The position numbers and the translations under genes are program-made. The notes below the pieces were generated by a model. It searched no databases. It was not told the DNA's origin and saw nothing but the letters and a program-made list of their open reading frames with translations. From Solimonas sp. K1W22B-7 (GTDB lineage Bacteria > Pseudomonadota > Gammaproteobacteria > Nevskiales > Nevskiaceae): 64,000 bases of DNA. Below, in pieces: positions 28,387 through 37,141 of this stretch (its first letter is position 1; each line of letters opens with the position of its first letter). Where the stretch lies: the NCBI RefSeq assembly GCF_003428335.1, contig NZ_CP031704.1:5309343-5373342 (forward strand), read 5' to 3'.

Positions 28387-29631
28387 ATGAGCGCGGCCGC
28401 CAAGAAGAAAGCACCCCGCCCTCCGAAGCCCCGGTCTGGCCCCCGCACCGGGCTGGTGCTGACCGCCGGCGGCGCGCGCGGTGCCTACCAGGCCGGCGTG
28501 CTCAAGCGCATCAGCGAACTGCCGCGCCTGCGCGGCAAGCCCCTGCCGTTCCCGATCATCACCGGCGCCTCCGCCGGCGCCATCAACGGTGCCGCGATGG
28601 CGTCCTATCACGGCGACTTCGGCTTGGGCGCCGAACTGCTGGCCAAGCTGTGGGCACAGCTCACCGTCACCGACGTGTTCCGTACCGACACCGCGGCGCT
28701 GGCGCGCGGCGCCGCCGACCTGGTGCTGGACATGGCCCTGGGCGGCCTCACCGGCGCCGGGCGCACGCAGGCGCTGGTGGACACGGCACCGCTGCAGGCC
28801 TTCCTCGGCCGCCACCTGCCGCTGGAGAACATCGCCAAGGCGATCGACCGCGGCGGGCTGGAGGCGATCGCCGTCACCGCCACCGGCTACCACTCCGGCA
28901 AGGCCTTCACCTTCGTGCAGGGCCGGCCCGGCCGGCCGCTGTGGAACAAGAGCCGCCGCGTGGCGCTGGCGACGACACTGACGCTGGACCACATCCGCGC
29001 CTCGGCCTCGATCCCCATCGTGTTCCCGCCGGTGCCGCTGTCGGCCGGCGGCTCCACCGCCTGGTTCGGCGACGGCGCCCTGCGCCTGACCACGCCGCTG
29101 AGCCCGGCGATCCGCCTCGGCGCCGAGCGCCTGTTCGCGATCGGCGTGCGCTGCCAGGAATCGGCCGACAGCCTGCTGCGTTCTGAACTGTCCACCGCCG
29201 ACGACGTGATCTCGGGCCTGAACCGCCCGCCGCTGGCGCAGATCTGCGGCGTGTTCATGAACGCGATCTTCCTGGATCACCTCGACGCCGACCTGGACCA
29301 CCTCAAGCGCATGAACGAACTGGTGGCGGCCTACCAGCAGGCCGCGCGCGGCAAGGTCCAGGAGGGCGTGTCCGAGCCGATGCGCATCCTGCGGCCGCTG
29401 GTGATCTCGCCTTCGGCGGACATCGCCATCATCGCCAAGACCCTGGCGCACCGCATGCCGCGCAGCATCCGCTACGTGCTCGACGGCCTGGGCACGCCCG
29501 ACGCGCAGAGCGCCGACCTGACCAGCTACCTGCTGTTCGACACCGCGTTCACGCGCGAGCTGATCTCGCTGGGCTATCGTGACGCGGCGCAACGCATCGA
29601 CGAGATCGAAGATTTTTTGTTGGCCGACTGA
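28387..29631 (+). CDS. Patatin-like phospholipase
   Basis: The 414-residue acyl hydrolase has the Ser-Asp dyad. The oxyanion loop is GGARGAYQAG, the nucleophile elbow GASAGA and the Asp motif FGDGAL. A basic Lys/Pro-rich N-terminus (residues 2-20) precedes the domain; no signal peptide is seen, so it is probably cytosolic or peripheral. The segment FMNAIFLDHLDADLDHLKRM is typical of bacterial patatin-like proteins with a C-terminal helical extension. It would cleave acyl chains from phospholipids or other lipids. Confidence 0.93.
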   Translation: MSAAAKKKAPRPPKPRSGPRTGLVLTAGGARGAYQAGVLKRISELPRLRGKPLPFPIITGASAGAINGAAMASYHGDFGLGAELLAKLWAQLTVTDVFRTDTAALARGAADLVLDMALGGLTGAGRTQALVDTAPLQAFLGRHLPLENIAKAIDRGGLEAIAVTATGYHSGKAFTFVQGRPGRPLWNKSRRVALATTLTLDHIRASASIPIVFPPVPLSAGGSTAWFGDGALRLTTPLSPAIRLGAERLFAIGVRCQESADSLLRSELSTADDVISGLNRPPLAQICGVFMNAIFLDHLDADLDHLKRMNELVAAYQQAARGKVQEGVSEPMRILRPLVISPSADIAIIAKTLAHRMPRSIRYVLDGLGTPDAQSADLTSYLLFDTAFTRELISLGYRDAAQRIDEIEDFLLAD

Positions 29632-29778
29632 GAACTGCATCCACTTGTCTGCAACGCAATGCCGCTAATCTGCCGCCGCGGTAGAGGGTGCTGCGCACGG
29701 GCAGCGGGGGAGAAAGTTGGCCCGGTTCATGCTCCATCCCTACCGGGTTGTTTCGCCTTGAGCCAAAGGATTACCCCC

Positions 29779-29964
29779 GTGTTAGACAAGATTGCACTCC
29801 CCCTGACCATTTGCACCCTGTTGCTGATCGGCGTCGCCGGAATGGTGGCCGGTCTGTTCTACCTTGGATCGGCCACCGGCATGGTGCTGATGCTGTTCGG
29901 CTTCCTGGTGGGCGTCAGCTCGCTGGTGGTGCTGGGCTTCTTCGGCCGGGCGAACTTCGGCTGA
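29779..29964 (+). CDS. Small two-span membrane protein, unknown function
   Basis: The 61-residue protein is made almost entirely of two hydrophobic segments (LPLTICTLLLIGVAGMVAGL and MVLMLFGFLVGVSSLVVLGF) with a Gly-rich turn. It begins at a GTG preceded by AAGGA at 8-base spacing. An upstream extension in the same frame is Cys/Arg-rich and not supported. I do not recognise a family. Its position, 147 bases after the patatin gene and tail-to-tail with the amidotransferase, gives no hint of role. Confidence 0.6.
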   Translation: MLDKIALPLTICTLLLIGVAGMVAGLFYLGSATGMVLMLFGFLVGVSSLVVLGFFGRANFG

Positions 29965-29979
29965 ACCCCAGGCAGGGGT

Positions 29980-30663
29980 CTACTCTACAAACCCCTGCAG
30001 CAGCTGCAGCATCAGGCGGTTGTTGCCGGCGAAGTGATCCAGCTGCGCCATGATCTGCTCCGGCGCCTGCACGTAGCGCGCCGGTGCCGGCCGCTCATGC
30101 TCGAACCATTCGCGAGCATTGGCGGCGGTCACCTCCAGGTGGAACTGGATCGCCGCGATGCGGCCGTCCACTTCGTAGGCCTGGTTGGCGCAGGCCTCGG
30201 AGGACATCAGCGTCTGTGCGCCCGGCGGCAGGGCGAAGGTATCGCCGTGCCAGTGGAAGGCGGTGAAGCGTGGCGGAAAGCCGCCGAAGAACTTCGAGCG
30301 GCGCCCGGCCTCGCTCAACTCCAGGTCGAACCAGCCGACCTCGCTGTGGGCATTGCGCGTCACCGGCCCGCCGAGCACATCGGCGATCAGCTGCGAGCCC
30401 AGGCAGATGCCCAGCAGCTTCTTGCCGGAGTTCACCGCCTGGCGGATCAACGCCTTCTCCGCACGCAGCCAGGGATGTGCGTCGTGCTCGTAGATGTTCA
30501 TCGGGCCACCCATCACGATCAGCCAGTCGAAGCTGTCGGCGGAAGGCGGCGTCTCGCCCTGCTGCAGGCGGGTGCAGCTGACGGTGTCGCCACGCTGCGC
30601 CAGCCAGGGGGCGATGCAGCCCAGGTCCTCGAAGTCGGCGTGCTGCAGCCAGTGGACGCGCAT
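29980..30663 (-). CDS. Class I glutamine amidotransferase (GMP synthase-like)
   Basis: The 227-residue stand-alone GATase domain has the nucleophile elbow GICLGSQLIAD, the oxyanion stretch VMGGPMNIYEHDAHPWL, HWHGDTF, and the His-Glu pair in IQFHLEV. It hydrolyses glutamine to supply ammonia to an unknown partner. Similar stand-alone proteins act on gamma-glutamyl compounds. No synthetase subunit is nearby. Confidence 0.92.
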   Translation of the reverse strand: MRVHWLQHADFEDLGCIAPWLAQRGDTVSCTRLQQGETPPSADSFDWLIVMGGPMNIYEHDAHPWLRAEKALIRQAVNSGKKLLGICLGSQLIADVLGGPVTRNAHSEVGWFDLELSEAGRRSKFFGGFPPRFTAFHWHGDTFALPPGAQTLMSSEACANQAYEVDGRIAAIQFHLEVTAANAREWFEHERPAPARYVQAPEQIMAQLDHFAGNNRLMLQLLQGFVE

Positions 30664-30687
30664 GGGGCATCAACTCGGGTAAATAGC

Positions 30688-30778
30688 CGTTCGCGCTGAG
30701 CCTGTCGAAGCGTGAGCGGCAGGTAACCATACGGTGGATGAATCCGTTCATGGTTCGACAGGCTCACCATGAACGGAT
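30688..30778. repeat. Inverted repeat, GAGCCTGTCGAA type
   Basis: The left arm CGTTCGCGCTGAGCCTGTCG and the right arm CGACAGGCTCACCATGAACG face each other around a spacer, with an extra ATCCGTTCATGGT / CCATGAACGGAT palindrome on the right. This 'TGAGCCTGTCGAA' repeat type is widely dispersed in proteobacteria. Confidence 0.75.
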
Positions 30779-30782
30779 CGCG

Positions 30783-30980
30783 CTAGATGCTTTTCGGCAC
30801 TCCAAAGCTGTTGAGCAAGTCTTCTACAGGTACCAGCAGGCCCGCGTCCGCCTGGGCCAGACCCTTTTCGATCGAGCGCCGCAGGGCGAGTTCGTAGACC
30901 ACATCTTCCCAGGTCGCATTGTCAGGTAGCTGGTCAATCAGCTGATGGGCCTGCTGCTTCAGATTTGCTGGAGTCGTCAT
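30783..30980 (-). CDS. Small antitoxin-like protein without adjacent toxin
   Basis: The 65-residue acidic protein (LKQQAHQLIDQLPDNATWED, VVYELALRRSIEKGLAQADA) resembles the short 'addiction-module component' antitoxins that precede RelE/ParE toxins. The typical layout is a helix with LPDxATWxD, then an IExGLA.xDAG motif and a PVEDLLNSFG tail. The base following its stop is a repeat, then the amidotransferase gene, so no toxin partner is present. It lies 27 bases after msrB on the same strand. It could be an orphan antitoxin remnant. Confidence 0.65.
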   Translation of the reverse strand: MTTPANLKQQAHQLIDQLPDNATWEDVVYELALRRSIEKGLAQADAGLLVPVEDLLNSFGVPKSI

Positions 30981-31007
30981 GTCCCGGTCCTGCCTTTGTG
31001 TCCAAGT

Positions 31008-31409
31008 TTAATCCTTGGCGCGGCCCTTGAACTCCAGCGCCGCCGAGTTGATGCAGTAGCGCAGCCCGGTCGGCTTGGGGCCGTCGGGGAAGACATGGCC
31101 CAGGTGGGCGTCGCAGCGGGCGCAGAGCACCTCGACGCGGCGCATGAAATGGCTGTTGTCCTCGCGGCTGGCCACCGCGCCGTTCACGGCGGGGTCGAAG
31201 AAGCTCGGCCAGCCGGTGCCGGACTCGAACTTCTTGCTGGAGTCGAACAGCGGCAGGCCGCAGCAAACGCAGTGGAACACGCCGTCGCGATGGTCGTCCC
31301 AGAGCGCGCCGGTGAAGGCGCACTCGGTGCCACCCTGGCGGGTCACACGGTACTGTTCGGGGGTCAACGCGGCACGCCATTCGGCGTCGGTCCTGGTGAT
31401 TTTTTCCAT
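31008..31409 (-). CDS. msrB: Peptide-methionine (R)-S-oxide reductase
   Basis: The 133-residue MsrB reduces methionine-R-sulfoxide in proteins. Two CxxC pairs for structural zinc are visible (CVCC and CARC), as are SGTGWPSFF and the catalytic region [13 protein letters not shown] with the resolving/catalytic Cys in RYCIN. It is full length, has no signal peptide and is cytosolic. Divergent from the M13 peptidase. Confidence 0.96.
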   Translation of the reverse strand: MEKITRTDAEWRAALTPEQYRVTRQGGTECAFTGALWDDHRDGVFHCVCCGLPLFDSSKKFESGTGWPSFFDPAVNGAVASREDNSHFMRRVEVLCARCDAHLGHVFPDGPKPTGLRYCINSAALEFKGRAKD

Positions 31410-31545
31410 GGCGCTATCTGCAGGGCTCTCGGCTTCAATTCAAGCCGGGTCATACTACGCCGTCCCTCCGCCCGGGGTCACGGCCCCGCGGCACTTCCGG
31501 CCGCGGCGCCGGTCTGAGGCCATATTTTCCGAGAACCCAGAACTC

Positions 31546-33594
31546 ATGCAGATCCCGATGAAGCGTCTCGCCCTGGCCGCCTGCGCCGCCCTGCTGGTGG
31601 CCGGTTGCGGCAGCCTGCCCCTGTTCACGGGAGCCCCCAGGGGCCCGGTCTCCGGCATCGACCCGGAGAACTTCGACAGGAAGGTCCGCGCCCAGGACGA
31701 CCTCTACCGCGCGGTCAGCGGCGGCTGGATGGCACGCACCGAAATCCCCGCGGACAAGGCCAGCTACGGCGCCTTCACCGAGATCGACGACCGCGCCGAA
31801 GTGCTGCTGCGCAAGATCATCGAGGAGTCCGCCGCCGACAAGAAGGCGGCGGCGGGCAGCGACACGCAGAAGGTCGGCGACTACTACCGCGCCTTCATGG
31901 ACGAGCGGCGCGTCAACGGCCTGGGCCTGGCGCCGCTGCGCCCGACGCTGGCGCAGATCGACGCGCTGCAGGACCGCAGGCAGCTGCCGAAACTGCTGGC
32001 CGGGCTGTCGAAGATCGGCGCCGGCCCGGTCCCCGCCTGGATCGACCAGGACGCCAAGGACTCCACCCGCTACATCGTCTACCTCGAGCAGGGCGGCACC
32101 GGCCTGCCGGACCGCGACTACTACCTGTCCGCCGACGCCAAGTTCGCCGAGATCCGCCCGAAGTACGTGGCGCACATCGCGAAGATGCTGACCCTGGCCG
32201 GCATCGCCGACGCCGAGGCCACCGCGCAGAAGATCATGGCGCTGGAGACCACGCTGGCGCGGGCGCAGTGGACCAAGGTGGAGTCTCGCGACGACGACAA
32301 GACCTACAACCTGCGCACGCTGGCACAGCTGCGCAAGCTGACGCCGCGCTTCGACATGCGCGCCTACCTGACGGAGCAGGGCCTGGGCGCCACGCCGGGC
32401 GTCGTCGTGCGCCAGCCCAGCTTCTACAAGGCCTGGGACAAGGCCATGGCCGAGCTGCCGCTGCCGCTGCTGCGCGACTATCTCAAGTGGCAGCTGCTGA
32501 GCGACTTCGCACCGTATCTGTCCAAGGACCTGGTCGACGAGAACTTCGCCTTCTACGGCACCACGCTGCGCGGCATCCAGAAACTCAAGCCGCGCTGGAA
32601 GCGCGGGGTGGACGTCACCGAGGGCGCGCTGGGCGAGGTCACCGGCCGCATCTACGTCGCGCGCCACTTCCCGCCGGAAGCCAAGGCGCGCATGCAGAAG
32701 CTGGTGGAGACCCTGCTGGCGGCCTACGGCGACAGCATCCGCAAGCTCGACTGGATGAGCCCGCAGACCAAGGAAAAAGCGCTGCTGAAGCTGTCCAAGT
32801 TCACCACCAAGATCGGCTATCCCGACAAGTGGAAGGACTACTCGGCGCTGGTGGTGAAGCCCGACGACCTGCTCGGCAACGTCATGCGCTCCGCCCGCGT
32901 GGAGCACGAACGCGAGGCCGCCAAGCTGGGCAAACCGATCGACCGCGGCGAATGGTTCATGACGCCGCAGACGGTCAACGCCTATTACAACCCGGCGATG
33001 AACGAGATCGTCTTCCCGGCCGCGATCCTGCAGCCGCCGTTCTTCGACATGCAGGCCGACGACGCGATGAACTACGGCAGCATCGGCGCCGTGATCGGCC
33101 ACGAGATCGGCCACGGCTTCGACGACCAGGGCTCCAAGTTCGACGGCGACGGCAACCTCAAGTCCTGGTGGACCCGCGCCGACCGCGCGCGCTTCGAGCA
33201 GCGCACGAAGAAGCTGATCGAGCAGTACGGCCGCTTCGAGCCGGTGCCGGGCCACAAGGTCAACGGCGAGCTGACCATCGGCGAGAACATCGGCGACCTC
33301 GGCGGCCTCGCCATCGCCTACAAGGCCTGGCAGACCTCGCTGGCCGGCCAGCCCTCGCCGGTGATCGACGGCATCAGCGGCGAGCAGCGCTTCTTCATGG
33401 GCTGGGCGCAGTCCTGGCGCCGCAAGTACCGCGAAGCCGACCTGGTGCAGCGCCTCAAGACCGATCCGCATGCGCCGGACGAATACCGCTGCAACGGCGT
33501 GGTGGTGAACCTGCCGGCCTTCTACGAGGCCTTCGGCGTCAAGCCGGGCGACAGGCTCTACCTGCCGCCGGAGCAGCGCGTCAGCATCTGGTAG
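31546..33594 (+). CDS. M13 family zinc metallopeptidase, lipoprotein
   Basis: The 682-residue neprilysin-type endopeptidase has a lipoprotein signal (LLVAGCGS), the zinc motif HEIGH (residues 519-523, in IGHEIGHGFDDQGSKFD), and the downstream GENIGDLGG with the third zinc ligand Glu near 580. NAYYNPAMNEIVFPAAIL is the typical M13 substrate-binding segment. Two ATGs (31546 and 31558) are possible. It would degrade small peptides in the periplasm or at the outer membrane. It ends 16 bases before a strong bidirectional terminator. Confidence 0.95.
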   Translation: MQIPMKRLALAACAALLVAGCGSLPLFTGAPRGPVSGIDPENFDRKVRAQDDLYRAVSGGWMARTEIPADKASYGAFTEIDDRAEVLLRKIIEESAADKKAAAGSDTQKVGDYYRAFMDERRVNGLGLAPLRPTLAQIDALQDRRQLPKLLAGLSKIGAGPVPAWIDQDAKDSTRYIVYLEQGGTGLPDRDYYLSADAKFAEIRPKYVAHIAKMLTLAGIADAEATAQKIMALETTLARAQWTKVESRDDDKTYNLRTLAQLRKLTPRFDMRAYLTEQGLGATPGVVVRQPSFYKAWDKAMAELPLPLLRDYLKWQLLSDFAPYLSKDLVDENFAFYGTTLRGIQKLKPRWKRGVDVTEGALGEVTGRIYVARHFPPEAKARMQKLVETLLAAYGDSIRKLDWMSPQTKEKALLKLSKFTTKIGYPDKWKDYSALVVKPDDLLGNVMRSARVEHEREAAKLGKPIDRGEWFMTPQTVNAYYNPAMNEIVFPAAILQPPFFDMQADDAMNYGSIGAVIGHEIGHGFDDQGSKFDGDGNLKSWWTRADRARFEQRTKKLIEQYGRFEPVPGHKVNGELTIGENIGDLGGLAIAYKAWQTSLAGQPSPVIDGISGEQRFFMGWAQSWRRKYREADLVQRLKTDPHAPDEYRCNGVVVNLPAFYEAFGVKPGDRLYLPPEQRVSIW

Positions 33595-33610
33595 TCCTGT
33601 CCAGGAAAGG

Positions 33611-33640
33611 AAAAAGCCCCGGATCGCTCCGGGGCTTTTT
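33611..33640. terminator. Bidirectional Rho-independent terminator
   Basis: A 13-base stem AAAAAGCCCCGGA / TCCGGGGCTTTTT with a TCGC loop lies between the convergent M13 peptidase and lipoprotein genes. A copy with one more A/T pair is at 34784-34815. Confidence 0.93.
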
Positions 33641-33647
33641 GTGGCCC

Positions 33648-34682
33648 TCAGCAGGGCTCGGAGTCGGTCAAGGCCGCACGCACTTCCTGGGGCGTCAGCG
33701 TCTGCTGCACGCCGTTGAGTTCCAGGGTGGCCCCGCCAGCGGCGTCGAAGTCGAACTGCACGCTGCTATTGCCACTGACCAGGCGCAGGCTGCCGCCGGC
33801 CGGGTAGCCCTGCTCGCCGAGGCTGATGGCCTGCGGCGTGCTGGCGGTCACCAGGCCGCCCTGGCAGCCGCTGATGCGGTACTGGTAGGGCCCGCTGATG
33901 ATCAGCGCGCTGGCCGTGCGGTACTGGCGGAAGGCCGTCGTGCCACTGCCCAGGCGCACGTCCGCGGAAAACTTGTCGCCATAGCTGTTGGCGTCCAGGT
34001 CGTAGTGATAGACCGTGCGAAAGTCGACGGCACCGTCCTGCGCAATGCGTGCCTCCACCCTGCCGCGCAGGCCCATATCCTCGCGGTACAGCAGCGCGTT
34101 GCCGTCGCGCACCTCGAAGTGCCTGTCGTAAGGCTCGCTGCCGGCGCCGTAGAGCAGGTAGCCATAGCGCGAGCCGTCGTTGAGGGTGCCGCTACGACCG
34201 TCTTCGAGGACGCCCTGGTACTCGGTGGTCAGCTGCTCGCCCTGCTCGCCGGTCCCCGGCATCCGGCAGTGCGAACCGGTCTCCCGCGTGACCCCCATCG
34301 ACAGGACCACGCCGGAGAAGTAGTCGAAGCTGTGATTGCGGGTACTGGATTCATAGACATATTTGCCCCCACCCGGGCAGGCCTGCTTGGCGCGCTGCCG
34401 CGGCCCGAACAGCCGCTGCGCATCGACGACGCCCCAGTTGCCGTGGCCGTGGCGCTTGGCACGCGCCGTATCGGCGTTGTCATCGTCGGGCAGGTTGTTC
34501 ACCACCACGTTGATCACGGTGCCGGCAAAGGTCAGCTCGCGCAACGCGTCGGCCTTGCTCTCGAGCTGGACCGGCGCCGAGCCGCCGTCACCGCCATCAC
34601 CGCCATCACCGCCGCCTCCACCGCAGGCCGACAGAAGCACCACGCTGCCAGCAACCATCGCGGGCGAGATTTTTTTGATCAT
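33648..34682 (-). CDS. Lipoprotein of unknown function (tandem paralogue 1)
   Basis: The 344-residue lipoprotein begins MIKKISPAMVAGSVVLLSAC, followed by a (GGD)n linker. The body is beta-rich and shares with the next gene upstream (34831) the landmarks SKxxALREL, CPxGGxY...SSTxNxSFxYF, DGSRxGY and a C-terminal LELNGVQQTLTPQEVRAAL ending in Cys. Paired cysteines suggest disulfides. The ATG at 34682 begins the lipoprotein signal; longer frames do not. I recognise no known domain. Its role is unknown, probably surface-exposed or periplasmic. Confidence 0.75.
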   Translation of the reverse strand: MIKKISPAMVAGSVVLLSACGGGGGDGGDGGDGGSAPVQLESKADALRELTFAGTVINVVVNNLPDDDNADTARAKRHGHGNWGVVDAQRLFGPRQRAKQACPGGGKYVYESSTRNHSFDYFSGVVLSMGVTRETGSHCRMPGTGEQGEQLTTEYQGVLEDGRSGTLNDGSRYGYLLYGAGSEPYDRHFEVRDGNALLYREDMGLRGRVEARIAQDGAVDFRTVYHYDLDANSYGDKFSADVRLGSGTTAFRQYRTASALIISGPYQYRISGCQGGLVTASTPQAISLGEQGYPAGGSLRLVSGNSSVQFDFDAAGGATLELNGVQQTLTPQEVRAALTDSEPC

Positions 34683-34783
34683 GGGAATCCGGCTTTGTCT
34701 TTCTTCGATGCGAAGCAAACCAGGGGTCCGGACGCGGTGCAACCTGACTGGACTGTCAGCTTGAGGCGCCGACGTCATGCATG

Positions 34784-34815
34784 AAAAAAGCCCCGGATCG
34801 CTCCGGGGCTTTTTT
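34784..34815. terminator. Rho-independent terminator, near-identical to 33611-33640
   Basis: A 14-base stem AAAAAAGCCCCGGA / TCCGGGGCTTTTTT with a TCGC loop lies 15 bases beyond the stop of the second lipoprotein paralogue and upstream of the first one. Confidence 0.92.
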
Positions 34816-34830
34816 TGCCACTGCTGCGGA

Positions 34831-35886
34831 TCAGCAATCCGGGTCGTCGATGGCGTTGCGCACCTCGGCCGGCGTCAGCGTCTGCGTCGTGCCGTTGAGG
34901 TTCAGGGTGGCGCCGCCGTCGGTGTTGAAGGTGAACACCGCGAACTTGTCGCCCGAAGCCAGGCGCAGGCGACCGCCGATCGGGTACTGTTCATCTCCCA
35001 CCGTCTGCAGTTCGAGCGTGTCCTCGGTGCTGACCGAGACCTCGCCGCCTTTGCATTCGCTGGTCTCATAGGCATAGAGGCCATTGAGTGTCAGGTCCTC
35101 GTCGTCGCTCAGGCCGCGGAACGGCGCATTGGTGCTGGTGTTGCCGAGCTGGACGAAGGACGAGTAGTCCACCGGGCGGCTGCCGCTGCTGTCGCGCGAG
35201 TCGTAGCTGTAGCCGTAAACCGCACGCACGTCGATGGCGCCACCGGAGGTTTCGCGTTGTTCGACGGTGCCGAGCCGGTTGCGGAACTCCTCGAAGACGA
35301 TCGCGTTGCTGTTGATCGAGCGCACGACCTGGCGCTCGGAGAATACCTCTCGCGGGTTGCTGTTCAAGTTGCCATCAATGTAGTAGCCGATGCGCGAACC
35401 GTCGCCCAGCGTCGCGGTGTCGCCGAACTCGAAGATACCGTTCAAGCGCTTCAGGCCGGTAAAGCCCTGCGGCACTTCGGCCTCGAAGTCGCAGTTGGAA
35501 TCGACTTCGCGCTCGAAGCTCACCGCCGTCGAACCGACACTGAAGTAGGGAAAGCTGCGGTTCTTGGTGCTGCTGTCCACCGTGTAGCTGCCGCCAACCG
35601 GGCAGGCGACCTTAGGCCGGTTGCCAGGGGCCTCGCGCAGGGGCACCTTGCCCCAGCCGCTGCCGCCACCGACCTTCTTGGCCGCCAGCGCCGCCGCCGC
35701 GGCAGGCGCAGCGTCGGGCACCTCGCCGAGCACCAGGCCGGCCAGCGCCAGCTCGCGCAGGGCGCCGCTCTTGCTCGAAAGGGAGAACTCCTCGCGGCCG
35801 CCGTCGCCGTCGCTGCCGCCGCCACCGCAGGCCGCCAGCGCGAAAAGGGACGCGCCTGCCAGGGCCCATGAAACGTGCTTGGTCAT
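34831..35886 (-). CDS. Lipoprotein of unknown function (tandem paralogue 2)
   Basis: The 351-residue lipoprotein (signal MTKHVSWALAGASLFALAAC then a GGGGSDGDGG linker) is homologous to the gene at 33648: SKSGALREL, CPVGGSYTVDSSTKNRSFPYF, DGSRIGYYIDG and the terminal LNLNGTTQTLTPAEVRNAID ending in DC. An Ala-rich insertion (PAAAAALAAKK) is unique to this copy. The ATG at 35886 has AAGGA 8 bases upstream; a second ATG at 35892 has none. Function unknown. Confidence 0.75.
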   Translation of the reverse strand: MTKHVSWALAGASLFALAACGGGGSDGDGGREEFSLSSKSGALRELALAGLVLGEVPDAAPAAAAALAAKKVGGGSGWGKVPLREAPGNRPKVACPVGGSYTVDSSTKNRSFPYFSVGSTAVSFEREVDSNCDFEAEVPQGFTGLKRLNGIFEFGDTATLGDGSRIGYYIDGNLNSNPREVFSERQVVRSINSNAIVFEEFRNRLGTVEQRETSGGAIDVRAVYGYSYDSRDSSGSRPVDYSSFVQLGNTSTNAPFRGLSDDEDLTLNGLYAYETSECKGGEVSVSTEDTLELQTVGDEQYPIGGRLRLASGDKFAVFTFNTDGGATLNLNGTTQTLTPAEVRNAIDDPDC

Positions 35887-35999
35887 GATCATCCTTGAGC
35901 TGATTGGGGGGTTTGGACCTCTGGTCCGTGCGCATAGCTCAACAGCTGTCGCAGGAACGGTCAACCCTGGCAAAAACTTGGCAAAACCTATGCCGGGTT

Positions 36000-36338
36000 T
36001 CAGGCCGCCAGTGCGGGGAGGGCTGCCGGCGCGGTGCGCGCCATCCATTCCAGCTGCCAGCCGCCACGCTCCAGCCGCGTCAGGGCGGCGTTGGCGATGG
36101 CCTCGGCATAGCTGCGGCCGAAGCCGGAGCGCAGGCGGCGCTGTTCGCGCCAGGTCATCCAGCGGTCGTCGGCGCCGTCGCAGAGCCGCAGCAGGTAGTC
36201 GCCCTGGTCGTCGCAGCTCAGGAACACCGCGCAAAGTCCCGGCTCGCCGCCCAGCAGGGCGCTGCTCAGCAATTCTTCCCGGGATTCGATCCAGGCGCTG
36301 AGTTCGGCGTGGGGGGCCATGGCGGGCAAGTGCGACAT
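36000..36338 (-). CDS. Small cytosolic protein of unknown function
   Basis: About 112 residues from the ATG at 36338 (an upstream start at 36371 is possible). It contains two acidic segments (AELSAWIESREELLSSALLG, FLSCDDQGDYLLRLCDGADD), then WREQRRLRSGFGRSYAEAIANA and an Ala-rich end. There is no signal peptide or membrane span. I do not recognise a family. It stands alone between the lipoprotein pair and the cytochrome b561 operon. Confidence 0.55.
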   Translation of the reverse strand: MSHLPAMAPHAELSAWIESREELLSSALLGGEPGLCAVFLSCDDQGDYLLRLCDGADDRWMTWREQRRLRSGFGRSYAEAIANAALTRLERGGWQLEWMARTAPAALPALAA

Positions 36339-36568
36339 ATGGCCATTGTCCGCGCCGGCCCCCTTGGGCACAGCCAGCGGCGGGCGATGGTCCCTGTAGG
36401 ACGGGCCAGCCGCCGCTGTCGGGGTGCGAACTGACGCCGCTGTCAGCGGTCATCTTGCAGGGCAGCCGATAGGCAATATTCGGGCCCGTTGAACATTTCG
36501 TTCAGAACATTTTGCTTTTTTGAATGGTCGGAGCAGGACTAGCATCGCTGCACTCGAAGGAGAGGACC

Positions 36569-37141
36569 TTGGCCCAGCAACCCCTGCCGCAACGCTATGG
36601 CGTCCCCGCCCAGCTGGGGCATTGGCTGACGCTGCTGCTGCTGGTCGGCGCCTTCGCGCTGGGCTGGATCATGTCCGACATGAAGCTGTCGCCCACCCGC
36701 CTGAAGCTGTTCTCGTACCACAAATGGATCGGCGTGACCGTGTTCGGCCTGGCACTGCTGCGCATCCTCTGGCGCCAGTGGGCGAAAGCCCCGGCATTGC
36801 CGGCGGCGATGCCGCGCTGGGAACGCATCGGCGCGCACCTGAGCCACTGGGGCCTGTATGGGCTGCTGCTGGCGATCCCGCTGTCGGGCTGGCTGATGAG
36901 TTCGGCCAAGGGCTTCCAGACCGTGTACCTGGGCGTGTTGCCGATCCCCGACCTGATCGGCCGCGACCGTGAGCTGGGCAAGCTGCTGGAAAGCGTCCAC
37001 GAGACCCTGACCACGGTCCTGCTGTTCCTGGTGGCGCTGCACGTGGCCGCCGCCTTGAAGCACCACTTTCTGGACCGCGACGATGTGCTCGCGCGAATGC
37101 TGCCCGGCCTCAAGCCGCGCGCCAAAGGAGACCCGCAATGA
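36569..37141 (+). CDS. Cytochrome b561 family membrane protein
   Basis: The 190-residue, four-helix di-haem b protein has histidines in the expected helices: LGHWLTLLLLVG, FSYHKWIGVTVFGLALLRIL, LSHWGLYGLLLAIPLSGWLM, and SVHETLTTVLLFLVALHVAA followed by LKHHFLDRDDVL. It should pass electrons between quinone and periplasmic acceptors. The start is a TTG preceded by GAAGGAGAGG, the only good ribosome-binding site. The stop overlaps the first YceI gene by four bases. The cytochrome b561-YceI pairing is recurrent in proteobacteria; YceI proteins bind isoprenoid quinones, so the pair may move or sense quinones. Confidence 0.9.
   Translation: MAQQPLPQRYGVPAQLGHWLTLLLLVGAFALGWIMSDMKLSPTRLKLFSYHKWIGVTVFGLALLRILWRQWAKAPALPAAMPRWERIGAHLSHWGLYGLLLAIPLSGWLMSSAKGFQTVYLGVLPIPDLIGRDRELGKLLESVHETLTTVLLFLVALHVAAALKHHFLDRDDVLARMLPGLKPRAKGDPQ

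Noticed and set aside
36491..36512. GAAC-N5-GTTC and repeated GAACATTT upstream of the cytochrome b561 gene, resembling a LexA box
   Set aside because: Gammaproteobacterial LexA binds CTGT-N8-ACAG, and the spacer length here also differs from the Gram-positive box. Probably only AT-rich promoter sequence.
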